Assembly (NCBI GenBank): GCA_023512835.1
Contig: CM042085.1
Location: 4,993,989 to 5,057,988 of the forward strand
Origin: Taxillus chinensis
Lineage: Eukaryota; Streptophyta; Magnoliopsida; Santalales; Loranthaceae
Reading direction: 5' to 3'
DNA length: 64,000 nt
Positions 1 to 15,179 of this stretch are shown one piece after another. Both the position numbers and the translations under genes were made by a program. The notes beneath the pieces are model-generated. The model was not told the origin of the DNA. It did no database searches and saw only the letters and a program-made list of their open reading frames with translations. Positions within the stretch are counted from its first letter, which is position 1. Every line of letters starts with the position of its first letter.

Positions 1-638
1 TTGTGAATAGCCGATGGTTGAATATAAAACTTTGTCATGGAGGCCCATTTATTTTAAGCATAATTAATTTTAACTAGATGACATGGGATTGTACAGCTGC
101 ATGATTACTTAAAAATTAAAAATATGTTTAGTGTGCTTTTTGATTTTATGTTTTAAAAGGTATTTTTAAAAATTATATTTAAAAATTATTTTCCGTTAAA
201 TTGAATATATTTTTTTTGTTTGAAAGTTAGAAAACCCTATGGGCAATTCTACTAATCGGTATAGAATAAGATAACAGGATAAAGGCACAAATAATTGAAG
301 AAAGTATCAAACTAGCAAAAATAAATTGGCTGAAGTCACATGCTACAAAAAATTGCATATTTCTCGACAAACCACAATTATGGCAAAAATTTACTATTTA
401 AAAAAATCATCTTGATATTCATCCGAATATAATATAAGTAAATTTACAATCCTAAAATATAATATTTTCATGTCGATTGGTTATTCCTCTCCGTTCGTAT
501 CTCTTTTTTCGATTTCGATAACACTTAGTTGCTTCTTGGTGCAATACAAATGACATAGATATCCATAGATTCACTCTCTTCTGTAGGCGTGCTTATGAAT
601 CATCTGTTGGGAATGACATAGCACAAATATCACAAAAC
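1..638. other. AT-rich spacer
   Basis: No gene or element is supported here. The sequence is AT-rich with short poly-A and poly-T runs. Confidence 0.5.
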
Positions 639-640
639 AT

Positions 641-1474
641 GCTTTTATGTGAATTGAAAGGTAAAATACTTTTTGAGAACCGAAAGCTAAAAACATGCAC
701 CAAACGGGCTCGTTTGTTTAGCACGGATGTTTCTGTTTTTGTTCTTATTTTTCAAAATAAAATATAAATTTAAAAAGAAAAAAATAAGTTTGTTCCGAAA
801 CAAAAGTATTTGGGAGAAAGATAAATAACAACTTTCGCTTTAAACTTTCATTATTCATAGAGTGGAAAGAAGAATGGAATCTAACTAGAAAAAATTGAAG
901 AATTATTACAAAAGAGTTTTATACGAGAAAGTATGTGCTTGTGTGTGGTTGCCACATTATTAACACCGGAGAAAAACTGAAAGCCGACAAATGTGGGTAA
1001 ATAGTTACTATTAAAAAAATAACCATCAATTATTAATTATTAATTACTTGTTTGGATGCTTTTATGTGAATTGAAAGGTAAAATACTTTTTGAGAACCGA
1101 AAGCTAAAAACATGCACCAAACGGGCTCGTTTGTTTAGCACGGATGTTTCTGTTTTTGTTCTTATTTTTCAAAATAAAATATAAATTTAAAAAGAAAAAA
1201 ATAAGTTTGTTCCGAAACAAAAGTATTTGGGAGAAAGATAAATAACAACTTTCGCTTTAAACTTTCATTATTCATAGAGTGGAAAGAAGAATGGAATCTA
1301 ACTAGAAAAAATTGAAGAATTATTACAAAAGAGTTTTATACGAGAAAGTATGTGCTTGTGTGTGGTTGCCACATTATTAACACCGGAGAAAAACTGAAAG
1401 CCGACAAATGTGGGTAAATAGTTACTATTAAAAAAATAACCATCAATTATTAATTATTAATTACTTGTTTGGAT
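641..1474. repeat. Perfect tandem duplication, two 417-bp units
   Basis: The segment starting at 641 (GCTTTTATGTGAATTG) starts again at 1058 and reads the same, base for base as far as I can follow, to about 1474. The unit holds no reading frame. Perfect identity in non-coding AT-rich DNA suggests a very recent duplication or an assembly artefact. Confidence 0.9.
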
Positions 1475-1604
1475 GATATGTTGGATCGATTCTAAGCTAT
1501 ATTTAAAAATTCATTTATACAACAGGTATCATCAGATTCAAGTTTGTTTGAGAGACATGTGAAAAACAACATTTAAAAGCAAGGATGAATTGTATGAGTG
1601 CTAA

Positions 1605-1985
1605 TCATGTTGTTCGGATTTTCTAATGCCCCAACACTTTTATATAAATAATAAATCAGATGTTGAGGCTTTTGTGGGAAAATTTACTGTTGTCTATTTT
1701 GATAATATTTTTATCCATAGAAAGAACGATGAAGAGCGAATTTAGTAGTTATGGGAAGTATTATTTGTTTGATAGAAAAATCAGTTGTTTCTTAACTTAA
1801 AAAAAATGTAAATTCTTGACGGGAGCTTACTTTTCTTAGGTTATGCGATAAGTTTAAAGGGGATGAAAAAAAAAATTCAAGTTATTTGAAAATGCTAGTG
1901 CTAAAGAGTGTGAGCGAAGTGACAAATTTCTATGAATTAACCACCTTTTACCGTGATTTATTCGGAATTTCAACAATCATAGCAC
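1605..1985 (+). mobile_element. Decayed Ty3/gypsy reverse transcriptase fragment
   Basis: Conceptual translation on the + strand, with several stops and frameshifts, gives recognisable gypsy reverse-transcriptase segments in the right order. They are FGFSNAPT near 1615, VGKFTVVYFDNIFIH near 1675 (the family has FDDILI, so one catalytic Asp is Asn here), NLKKCKFLTG near 1800, and an FYRDLFGISTI-like stretch near 1950. The element is dead. I found no LTR, protease or integrase around it. Confidence 0.75.
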
Positions 1986-1989
1986 ATAA

Positions 1990-3067
1990 CAGAGTGCGTA
2001 AAGAAGGGGCGCTTGGGCAAATGGAGGTGACGAACAGGACTTAGGGAAATTGGGTTCATAGCATTTTTGGAGACAAGAAAAATACCCTTGGCTAAAATTA
2101 ATAGGTGTAAACCACAGAAAAATTGCTTTGATTTCTCCGACTAAAATATGAAATATCATCATGTGCAATTTGATAGCAATTATTAAACAATAATCGTAAA
2201 ATAACATTTACCAATATATTTTTAAAAACAAGGTCATATATGTTTGTTGGAAAGTGTAATTTAAAATTTGAAGCCACTCTCCCTGTCTTGCATCGGTACG
2301 AAGAAGCTAACTATACAACATTACAACCACGACTAACCTGCTCACCAATAAATATTATACCAGATTCAAGTCTATCAGATTGTAGCAATGATGGCAATGT
2401 CATATGTCTTGCTTTTTTTTGTTGCAAATTAAGCTGTGGATGTACAGAAAAATAGATGCTTAAAAAGTGGGTCCGTATCCAATCAGTGACCTAGATTTAC
2501 ATGATTCATGGAAGAAAATAGACAATTTATGCAACTGTGGGTTAAGCTTATTGGTCACTACCGTTTTATGATATGTATCAGTGATGTCTTTGGCTTAACT
2601 GAATTCACATGGATATGAACGACATCTCTGCAGTCAAAGAAAGAAATAACATAACAAAAGTGAAAAATTGATTTGAGAAAATGTAAAGGAGAACGTTAAA
2701 ATTAATACAGAGGAGGAAGATGGGGAAAGAGAGGAGGAGGAGGACTACATATTTTTGGGATTCTGCTGTGTGCAACAATATGAGGTCCCGCCAGAGAACA
2801 TGGAAAAAAGAAGAAGCAATATAGCAAATTGTATACAGTCGTGCATGAAAAGCCTATTCTGGGGTATGGATGCACTGGCAAAGACAGTCTGGATCTTCCA
2901 ACCAGTGTTTATCAAACCCAATTGCATCAAAAATTGCCTAATAATTCCAAATCATATCATCATACGTGGCCAATTATAACTGGCCTCCATTTTTGCAGAG
3001 GCTCCGGCCGGAAGGTATTCCCTAATTAAATTCTGTATCACACCATACTAGCTATATATATACATAC

Positions 3068-3121
<54 letters not shown>

Positions 3122-3665
3122 ATGCGTAAGGATATCTTTTGAACTTTCCATCCGTATATTATGATTTATGAAGCATGTTGATAATTTCTTTCTGGAGCAA
3201 AATCGTACCCCTTGTTTCCCTCATTAAACATGGATAAATCTGAATCAAATCTCAAACAAGTTAAGTAAGATTGAGTAAAGAAGAAGTATATAAATATATT
3301 CCTTACATACTCAACTATATTTGTAATGATACTCCTAAAATAATAGAACATAAAGATTATTTCCAAAAACTTAATCATTAGAAAAAAGGAAAAAGAAAAG
3401 GAAAAACAAACTTAGGCAACCATATACGTGTGCTTTGTACCCAATAAAGTGAACCGAACATCATGTTAATTTCCCCTGTCACTTTTTAAATCTGTCATAA
3501 TTATCTCCCCCAATCTCTGTGTTAATCAACGGTTTTACTCTTTTTATTAACGTATAAGAGCATAAATTAATACTAACGAAAAACCATCATTCAAGAAGTT
3601 GTCGTTCGGCAATACATACGCGCGAGCTTCTTACAAACAACTTTCAGACCTTGAATGTTTTAAGC
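1990..3665. other. Spacer upstream of the receptor kinase
   Basis: No supported gene. Several short open frames overlap on both strands (for example 2745-3029) but have no family resemblance. A TA microsatellite lies at about 3077-3117. Confidence 0.5.
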
Positions 3666-3668
3666 TCA

Positions 3669-3700
3669 CCACCAAACCAAACCAAACCAAACCAAACCAG
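3669..3700 (+). repeat. (CCAAA)n in the probable 5' UTR
   Basis: About five CCAAA units lie some 55 bp before the start codon of the receptor kinase. Confidence 0.7.
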
Positions 3701-3752
3701 CCCCGGTAACTTGCTCGCTCGCTCACTCTGACACTCTGCCACTCATCTAATA

Positions 3753-7771
<4,019 letters not shown>

Positions 7772-8490
7772 GATACTATATATATATATATATGATCTTT
7801 TGTGTTTGTATATATATATATATATCTATCCGTAATATATCTTTTTGAACCTGTTTATTTATTGTACGTTAAAATTCTAATAAAATGTTTGACAGAGTAC
7901 GTTAATTAATGTGTGTCTGCTGTAACTCATAACTATTAATCCTTAACCGGTTGTTTCCTTTGGTTTTTTTTTTTTTGGTAGAACTTACAACTACATTAAT
8001 TTTTTTTATTTTTTTTTTTGCGGGCAATGAGCTTGTCTACAACCCCCTTTCCCTTGTGTATTTTGCTTCAATGTCCAATGAATCATATATACCATACGAT
8101 TTGTTTGTGGGTAATATATAGGGAGAAAAGCCGATTCAGGGCAAAGTGCTCTACCAACCATAATAAATCAATTAATCGTGGTATTTTTATTTATCTAAAT
8201 GATTGATTGTCTGATATAAAAGATTAATTAGAAGCATACAAATTAAAAGATTAATTATAAATTCTAGTTTTGAAAGACTTTATTGATGAGACAGAATAAA
8301 AATTTAATGACCGGCCATAATCCTATATATAATGATGATATTTTCAATTTCATTGTAAAGGCTAGTCCCACGTACGCAAATCTAATTACTCATCAGTATA
8401 AATTTCAAATCTTAATTTATGTTTAATTAAAAATATCACACATATTTAATATTTACAAGATATAATTTTCCCAACAAACTTAGCAATGAG
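7772..8490. other. Spacer, 3' flank of small-gene copy 1
   Basis: The first part is the 3' end of the receptor kinase, with TA repeats at about 7772-7825. From about 8160 the sequence resembles 14210-14340 downstream of copy 3, so it belongs to the duplicated unit of the array. No gene seen. Confidence 0.55.
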
Positions 8491-8841
8491 CTATCTGAAG
8501 CCCTTTCTCACTCTCAGTGCCTCTGAGCGCTCGTTGCAGCTAGACCTCAAACCAAGGCCACGGTCCAAAACAGTCCCATTTCGGCACTGCTTTTTCAGCT
8601 CCAGACCGCCGTGAGCAGTAGTGTTTGGCGACGGAGCCGAGCAGATTTGTACCGGGTAGTCGTTGTTGTTGTTGATGAAGAGGTGGGTGATGTCTTGTAG
8701 CGGGATCCTAGTTCTTCTTCCAATTTTGGTGCTTTTTTTGAGAGACGACGAGCCGATGCTGCAACCAGAAGAACTGGGGTGCTGACAGAAAGGAAGCATG
8801 TTCTCCTTGTTATCTGTCTCCCAACGTTTCAGATTGGCCAT
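8491..8841 (-). CDS. Small KEN-box/D-box protein, array copy 1 (type A)
   Basis: Intronless frame of 116 residues. I take the ATG at 8841 (MANLKRWETDNKEN...) because this start is shared by the sister copies; the frame stays open to 8928 but that part is only the CA-rich leader. Visible motifs are the KEN box at 12-14, basic stretch KKSTKIGRRTR at 35-45, a D-box RIPLQDITH at 45-53 (canonical form RxxLxxIxN, here ending in His), conserved CRNGT and DRGLGL segments, and C-terminal KGFR. KEN and D-boxes are known APC/C recognition motifs. The combination suggests a cell-cycle protein degraded by, or inhibiting, the APC/C; that role is inferred. I do not recognise a named family. A two-residue insertion (VR) before KGFR is specific to this copy. 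Confidence 0.8.
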   Translation of the reverse strand: MANLKRWETDNKENMLPFCQHPSSSGCSIGSSSLKKSTKIGRRTRIPLQDITHLFINNNNDYPVQICSAPSPNTTAHGGLELKKQCRNGTVLDRGLGLRSSCNERSEALRVRKGFR

Positions 8842-9078
8842 CTTGGTATTTCTAGACCTTCGAGTGTGAGTGTGACTGTGAGTGTTACGGAAAGTGAGAA
8901 AGCGAGGGACTGTAAGTGAGGGATGCAATCATGCAATCATGTAGGCGTGAGAATTGCTGTTTTAGTAGTGTGATTTCGGGGGCGCGTGGGGGACGCGGCT
9001 ACGAACCCGATGCGATGCGAGGTGACCGTACGTAGTGCATTTAAGGTTTGAATCTGAATTAAGAGTGATTGAGTGCCG

Positions 9079-9099
9079 TTGGGCCAAATAAGCGGGAAA
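9079..9099 (-). promoter_or_regulatory. GGCCCA/E2F module upstream of copy 1
   Basis: The + strand reads TTGGGCCAAATAAGCGGGAAA. On the gene strand this is a perfect E2F site (TTTCCCGC, 9092-9099) followed by a TCP-type GGCCCAA (9079-9085), about 240 bp before the ATG. The adjacent CCGTT (9077-9081 region) gives an AACGG Myb3R core. The module recurs upstream of copies 2, 3 and 6. Confidence 0.6.
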
Positions 9100-9218
9100 G
9101 ATTTAAGATACCAAAAATAACCACCGACCTGATTGATTTGAAATTGATCTAATTTCAGTTTATATATAGCATTTGTTGCAAATTTGGAAAAAAATTCTTC
9201 ATCCAGACTCAAAGCTTT

Positions 9219-9490
9219 AGTTTTAAATCTTTACTTTCAAGCATTCTCTGCTTAGAGACTTCTCATATTCGAAGCTTCCTTTTATGAATCATTCTTCAAG
9301 TCCTTTTATATCTTGTTTGAAATCTTTGCCAAACTTTTCGACCTTGAATCCTCTCTGTTACAAGACTAGTAGCAATTAAGTCATCAACCAAAATGTGGTC
9401 TGCACTCGAAAATAGCCTGTACACTTCTTTGTTAATCATTCAGTAATCACAAGTAAATAAGTCTTCATTAAACATTTGATGGTGTAACTA
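9219..9490. repeat. Dispersed repeat, first copy (pair with 19029-19300)
   Basis: About 270 bp resembling 19029-19300 in the same orientation, sharing phrases such as CAAGACTAGTAGCAA and CTTGAATCCTCT (TTC in the other copy). I cannot classify the element. Confidence 0.6.
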
Positions 9491-9589
9491 AACAATTAAA
9501 ATATATGCTTGCACACTTCTTTGTTATTTCTGTTTGCTTTTTTTTTTTTTGTTTCTTCTTTTTTTTTTGTGAAATAAACAATTAAAATA

Positions 9590-10370
9590 TATGCAGAAAG
9601 TAGACAAGCCAGAGAGTAAATGCCAGACCAGGGAACAGGAGAAGGCGCGAGGACTAACCAGAACAGATCAGACAAGAGATGATAGACCAGAACACCAGGA
9701 CCGATTGAACAGACCAGGAATCACGCCAGAAACCAGACCAGAAACTAACCTGGACCGGATGTCAGAGCAGGGGCCAGATGCTGTGCCTAGACCAGAAACG
9801 AGAGGCTAACCACACCTGATTTGGAGTCAGGTTCCTCATTCAAACCATTATTAATGCAGATAAGAATGCAATGGCAGCAGACAATTTCTACCCAACAGGA
9901 CAAGTGTGACGGTGTCTTTATCCCCCTAAAAAGAAACAAATGATGTCTGTTTCTCTCTTGATTAAAATTGAGGGTTTAAACCCAACAATAGAATCATTCC
10001 TCTCCTGCCTATCTCTCCTTTTATTACATGAAAAAAAATCAAACAACTCCAGATGATTAACCCAGCCCACACAGCCTTCAAACCAGAATTTAATGAACCT
10101 AGACAAAAACCAACCCAGTCCCGGAATTCTTCTTCAACAACTTCAATTCACCCTTTAATTCAGCAGTTTAATTCATCATTTTTAAATGGCCTAGACAGAA
10201 ATCAACCCAGTCCTGGGGTTTTTGAAACGGAGTGCAACAAGGGACAATGGGACAGATGTTGGGGCTGTAAAGGCTCTGCTCGTTTTGTTTTGTTTTTGAT
10301 GTGTTCAAAGATAGTATTCTGTCAATTTCTCAATCCCCTTTTAGGATTTAAGGATGAATAAAAGATGTAA
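9590..10370. repeat. Unclassified repeat-like region rich in CCAGA
   Basis: From 9600 to 9810 degenerate CCAGA/ACCAGAC motifs recur many times and give an open but low-complexity frame. Later, two imperfect copies of CCTAGACARAAAYCAACCCAGTCC occur at about 10096 and 10190. It looks like part of a mobile element, but no retrotransposon or transposase domain is readable. Confidence 0.4.
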
Positions 10371-11040
10371 GGATTTTATTTTTTGTACTGCAATTTAAAC
10401 AACTAAGTCTGCATGGTATAACATTAAACAGAGCACATAGTCGGCATGGTATAATAGATATTTAGGGCTTTTGGTGATTTATTGCAATTGTCAATGGCCT
10501 TCAGCGAATTTTTAAAAGGAAATAAGCAAGTCAAAGCAGCAATGGCTAGCTTCCGTACCAGCTGACAAGTCTTTATAGGTCATGCAACTAGACCAAGGTA
10601 TTCAATCTGTACAACGTGTAGCTGCAGCGTATGATGGCAACATCTTTTAAGGAAGAATAAAAGGCGACACTTTCATTAAACCCAGGATTGATACTAAGGC
10701 TCTTGATTAAGCAATTCTGTTAGAAAGCATAAATCGAGAAGAGAGAAAGAGGGAGCAGGGGAGCCATAGGATGCAGTCAAAATAGCAAAACCACATGGAA
10801 ATAAAACAAAACGAATCACAATTCTACTTGATCAAACTTCAATCCATCAGGAATAGACTAATAATTTGGTAACCATAGCCCTACATAATAATAATGTTTT
10901 TATTTTCATCACTCATTAAATTAAATATAATAATCCAGAATCTACAAATCAATTCTACGAGCCTTAACCTTAAACTTTAAATAACAAACACATTAAATAT
11001 TTACATTATATAATTTTCCCAACAAACAATGAGGAATGAG
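10371..11040. other. Spacer and 3' flank of copy 2
   Basis: No gene. From about 10860 the sequence aligns by eye with 22130-22265, the 3' flank of copy 5, which supports a block duplication. Confidence 0.6.
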
Positions 11041-11381
11041 CTATCTGAAGCCCTTTCTCAGTGCCTCCGAGCGCGCGTTGCAGCTAGACTTCAAACCGAA
11101 TCCGCGGTCGAAAATAGTCCCATTTCGGCACTGCTTTTTCAGCTCGAGAGCGCCGCGAGCGGTGCTGTTTGGCGATGGAGCCGAGCAGGTCTGTACCGGG
11201 TGGTCGCTGTTGTTGACGAATTGGTGGGTGATGTCTTGTAACGGGATCCTGGTTCTTCTCCCAATTTTGGTACTTTTTTTGAGAGGCGACGAACCGATGC
11301 TGGAACCAGAAGACTGGGCTGCTGACAGAAAGGAAACATGTTCTCCTTGTTATCTGTCTCCCAACATTTCAGATTGGCCAT
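11041..11381 (-). pseudogene. Small KEN-box/D-box gene, copy 2 (type A), frameshifted
   Basis: The reading begins as in its sisters (MANLKCWETDNKEN...) with the KEN box intact. One base is missing in a run near 11311-11313 (AGAAGACTGG where copies 1, 3, 5 and 6 have AGAAGAACTGG). This shifts the frame after about residue 23. Past the shift, the original frame remains readable to the conserved D-box and the terminal KGFR, with no second lesion seen, so the inactivation is probably recent. The shifted frame gives a protein with a KEN box but no D-box and no Phe-Arg tail. Arg6 is Cys here. Confidence 0.8.
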
Positions 11382-11578
11382 CTTGGTTTCTCTGGATCTT
11401 CGAGTGTGAGTGTGTGTTACAGAAAGCGAGAGACTATAAGCGAGGGATATGCAAACGGGGGAGGGACCAAAGGAGCGCATATGTAGGCGTGTTACAGAAT
11501 TGCTGTTATGGTAGTGTGATTTCGGGGGACGCGGTGCACTTAAAGGTTTGTATCTGAATCAAGAGTGATCGAGTGACG

Positions 11579-11600
11579 TTGGGCCGAAATAAGCGGGAAT
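11579..11600 (-). promoter_or_regulatory. GGCCCA/E2F-like module upstream of copy 2
   Basis: TTGGGCCGAAATAAGCGGG at 11579-11597, continuing AAT. On the gene strand this gives ATTCCCGC (one base from the E2F consensus) plus GGCCCAA, about 200 bp before the ATG. Confidence 0.5.
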
Positions 11601-11619
11601 GATTTACATACGTTGCCAA

Positions 11620-12590
11620 AAATGATATGCGTCCACACCACCAAGCGTTGCTTTGTAATTGATCTAGTTTCCGTTTATGGTATTGGGTGCAATTTTGTAA
11701 AACATTTATGACTTTCTAATTTTATCGTCAGTAATTAATTGGCAGATTGAAAGTCAATTTATCCTCATTGCATTAATTAAAGTCTCTCCATTATTGATGA
11801 CGGCATCAGTATTGGAATAATTTATTCTGTTGGATCTATATTTAGGTTTTTGCAAGAGAATTTGGCTATGTTGGAATGAATTATTAAATGAATAAAATTA
11901 ATATTAAAAATAAAATAAAAATTTTAATTTTCTTTTCCATTTGGTATATAAGAACCACCAAGATAATGTATTAAGGTAATTATTAAAATATTCTCATAAT
12001 TATTAATTTTTATTAAATGAAATCTTTTTTTTTTCTCTCATCTTTTCCAGTGAACACAGCAGGGGTTGCGAGGGAGATAAGGTGGTAGGGGCAATAGGAG
12101 GGAAAAGGGGGTGACAAGGGAGATCAGTGGCGTTAGGGGGAGAGGGGTGGCGGCGAGAGGAGTTATAGGTGAGACAGTAGGGTGCGTCGGGGGGAGAAAA
12201 AAAAAAAAAAAAAAAATATTAATATCAGTTGTATTTTTTCAAATGGGAAAATGCATCAGGGCAATGCACATATAGCATGGGTGAAAGTTGTATAATGAAA
12301 TTTTAGGGATTTTCAAAAAATTGCCTACATAGTTCTTTGTATTTTTATATAAATTTAAAGTATTTCTTTTATCAATTATTAATATAATATTATTATTTTA
12401 ATTTTAAAAATTAGTGAAAGAGACGATAGATGAATGTTTTTGATTATCATTACGTTGATCTCAAACAGGAAAAAAATATTTATTATGTATTATTTTTGGT
12501 ATTATTATTACTAAAAGCTACATATTTAATATTTTAGGTATTTCAACACTAGTTTTTTTATAATAATTTTCATTAAGGTTCTAGAATAGA
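11620..12590. other. Upstream flank of copy 2, with a G-rich tract
   Basis: 11620-11830 resembles 22835-23065 upstream of copy 5. A strongly G-rich stretch at about 12055-12195, with many GGG runs on the + strand and ending in poly-A, could form G-quadruplexes; a similar G-rich core occurs at 46440-46500. No gene. Confidence 0.5.
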
Positions 12591-13890
12591 TGTGTCTAGT
12601 TGCACATATGTAGACAAACAAACTCAACGAAAAGAGCCGAACACAAATACTAAATTATCATATAGGCCATTGTTAGGTGCAAGGTTAATAAATGTTCGTC
12701 AACTTATTTACGAATAGCACATGAGAATCTAAAGGCACAGAAGGCTGTGTGAAGGCGTTCAAATGGCTAGACAACATAGACATGATTGGTATTGGGTTGA
12801 ACTTAGTTTTTAATAAAATTTCTCACTTACCTAATCTTAAGGATGGTAATTCTAGCCCAATTCAGGTTGTTTTAACTTGATCCGCCCGAAGAAATAATGG
12901 GGTAGCCATAGGTATTGGTCGATCCAGCCTTTTATTATGTTTAAAAGTAATTTTAACTTAAAATATCTGCTCCAACTTGACTCAATCGCATCCTGTTGTG
13001 CTCTTTAATCTTATCTCGTCCTGACCCAAACTCACATGGGACGGGTTCAGATCACTACTATTTAGTCTTAACCCATCCTATTATTATCTCTACCTAAGTT
13101 GATGATCCTAACGAAAAAGTCAAAGTTATTATAGAGAATTGAAAGGTGGTGTTCAGCAGCCATAGTGTTATTATGTTTAGGCATGAAATCAGGTGACTAG
13201 CCATACAATTGATAACAACGATCAACAACATGCCTTGCAAATTTACAATGTGTCCAATATTGCAATATGAGTGATCTTTCTTTGGGTTCATGAAGGCATT
13301 AACTGCATGCAGATTTGATTAAGTCATAGCTTCCTCGCTTGAAGGAACTTATCTTCATGACAAAAGTAGCAGATCAAGTGTGACTACTGATAGTTGGATG
13401 TGAATTAGCTTGATGTTTCTCTTCCTCTTGTATAACCATATAAATGATCCAATTGATAGAGGGCATAGGATCCATAAGAAAGATTTGACCCTGAACAAGA
13501 GAAAGGTTTATCAAGGCCTGTTAAGAAAGACATCAGATATTCTATATGGTGATAAACAATGATGTTTTTCACATTCCCACATGTGCAGTTACTGTATGAA
13601 CATCTAGGTCTATAGTTGTTGAGTTCTTCCCAAATTGCTTTAAGTTCTATGAAATATATGCTAACGGAGACTTTTCCTGTCTGAGATTTACCAATTAAAA
13701 AAACTTTGCTTATTGGAAACTTTTTCGATAATTTAAATGTCATATCTCTCCAGCAGATGTTGTATATATGATGTTGGCAAGATGTCCTTGAAAACGGAAT
13801 TTTGGATCCATGAGATGACTATTTTGTTGCGAGCCCAAAGGTTTAAGGAACTTGAGCTACGATATGTACGTAAGGACTAACAATGGAGCT
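12590..13890 (-). mobile_element. Decayed Ty1/copia element, gag part and trace of protease
   Basis: On the - strand, 13743-13405 gives a copia gag signature (ELKAIWEELNNYRP, a Cys-rich CSYSNCTCG segment, EYLMSFLTGL). 13291-13100 carries a broken CCHC zinc knuckle, readable only with frameshifts and stops (GHIV...CYQLYG). Near 12640-12590 there is a trace of the protease region, GATRHI-like, closely resembling 24210-24165. The gag-to-protease order fits - strand orientation. Confidence 0.75.
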
Positions 13891-14336
13891 ATCAACGAAC
13901 CATAACTTTTTCTTTACCGATAAAGCTACCAATATTGCGCCACACCCACTAAGCATAGTTTTCTCCAATAAGTAAATGGGAGATGCAAATAATAAGAGTT
14001 TTAGGAATCTTCGCAGTTTTGCATAAAGACCCTCGTGGGGCGCATGAACAAAAAGGTAGGTAAGGAAAGAAGAAACTTGGTGGGTTAATCTTGTAGAGGA
14101 AGAATAGAGGAGATGTTATTACGATTATGTGTTAAAAATACAAATCAATCAATGACCTTTATACATGGCATACGAAGACCCGATCAGTAGTCGGTGTAAT
14201 TGCTGATATACCCTTAATAAATTAATCGTGATATCTTTACTTGGTAAATGATTATTTGATATCGGAAATTAATGTTATCCTAGTTTTCAATGGCTTTGTT
14301 AACGAAGATTCAGAATAAAATTTTAAAGACCATAAT

Positions 14337-14377
<41 letters not shown>

Positions 14378-14545
14378 CTGATAGCATTTTTAATTTACTT
14401 ATCAAATTAAATATAATATTTAAATATTTACACAGCATAACAATTATATCCTAACATTTAAAACTTCAAAATTTTAATTTAATATCAATAAAATTTTGAC
14501 AACATATTTAATATTTACGTGATGTAATTTTTCCAACACAATGAA
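13891..14545. other. Leader-like flank of the copia relic and 3' flank of copy 3
   Basis: 14000-14190 resembles 24370-24500 next to copy 6 (both contain TGTTAAAAATAC followed by a similar 60-bp stretch). A TA microsatellite lies at about 14339-14376. No gene. Confidence 0.55.
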
Positions 14546-14890
14546 TTATCTGAAGCCCTTCCTCAGTGCCGCTGAGCGAGCGTTGCAGCTAGACTTCAAG
14601 CCAAGGCCACGGTCCAAAACAGTCCCATTTCGGCACTGCTTTTTCAGCTCCAGGGCGCCGTGAGCAGTAGTGTCTGGCGACGGAGCCGAGCAGATCTGTA
14701 CCGGGTAGTCGTTGTTGCTGTTGATGAAGAGGTTGGTGATGTCTTGTAGCGGGATCCTAGTTCTTGTTCCAATTTTGGTACTTTTTTTGAGAGACGACGA
14801 GCCGATGCTGCAACCAGAAGAACTGGGCTGCTGACACAAAGGAAACATGTTCTCCTTGTTATATATCTCCCGACGTTTCAGGTTGTCCAT
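14546..14890 (-). CDS. Small KEN-box/D-box protein, array copy 3 (type A)
   Basis: Intronless, 114 residues. The N-terminus is altered (MDNLKRREIYNKEN): the conserved Trp7 is Arg and Thr9-Asp10 are Ile-Tyr. Even so, the KEN box at 12-14 and the canonical D-box RIPLQDITN at 45-53 are intact, as are the CRNGT and DRGLGL segments and the terminal RKGFR. Together with copies 4 and 7 it has the consensus Asn at D-box position 9. Its 3' flank carries the copia relic, as for copy 6. Function is inferred, as for copy 1. Confidence 0.8.
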   Translation of the reverse strand: MDNLKRREIYNKENMFPLCQQPSSSGCSIGSSSLKKSTKIGTRTRIPLQDITNLFINSNNDYPVQICSAPSPDTTAHGALELKKQCRNGTVLDRGLGLKSSCNARSAALRKGFR

Positions 14891-15126
14891 GTCGGTTTCT
14901 CTAGATCTTCGAGTGTGACTGAGTGTGTGTTACAGAAAGTGATCGTGTGAGACTGTAAGTGAGCGATGCAGATGAGGAAGAGACCACCGAAGGAGTGTAT
15001 ATGTAGGCGTGAGAATTTCTGTTTCCGGGGGCGCGTGGGGGACGCGGATATGAACCCCCGACACGGAGCGAGGTGACCGCGGTGCATTTAAGGTTTGAAT
15101 TTGGATCAACAGTAAATGGGGAGACG

Positions 15127-15145
15127 TTGGGCCGAAATAAGCGGG
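15127..15145 (-). promoter_or_regulatory. GGCCCA/CCCGC module upstream of copy 3
   Basis: TTGGGCCGAAATAAGCGGG, identical over 19 bp to the modules of copies 2 and 6, about 237 bp before the ATG. The base after CCCGC on the gene-strand side does not complete an E2F site. Confidence 0.5.
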
Positions 15146-15179
15146 CCTTGCAACCGCTAGCGCTGACTTTCTAATCCAT

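Noticed and set aside
2745..3029. Overlapping short frames upstream of the receptor kinase
   Set aside because: Open on both strands, no homology or splice support.
3077..3117. TA, AG and TC microsatellites as possible CRISPR-like or functional arrays
   Set aside because: Simple-sequence repeats with no spacers.
8842..8928. N-terminal extension of array copy 1 (and 27046-27111 for copy 7)
   Set aside because: The extra codons come from the CA/GT-rich leader and are not conserved; sister copies start at the internal ATG.
9591..9809. 72-codon CCAGA-rich frame
   Set aside because: Low-complexity repeat translation; no domain.
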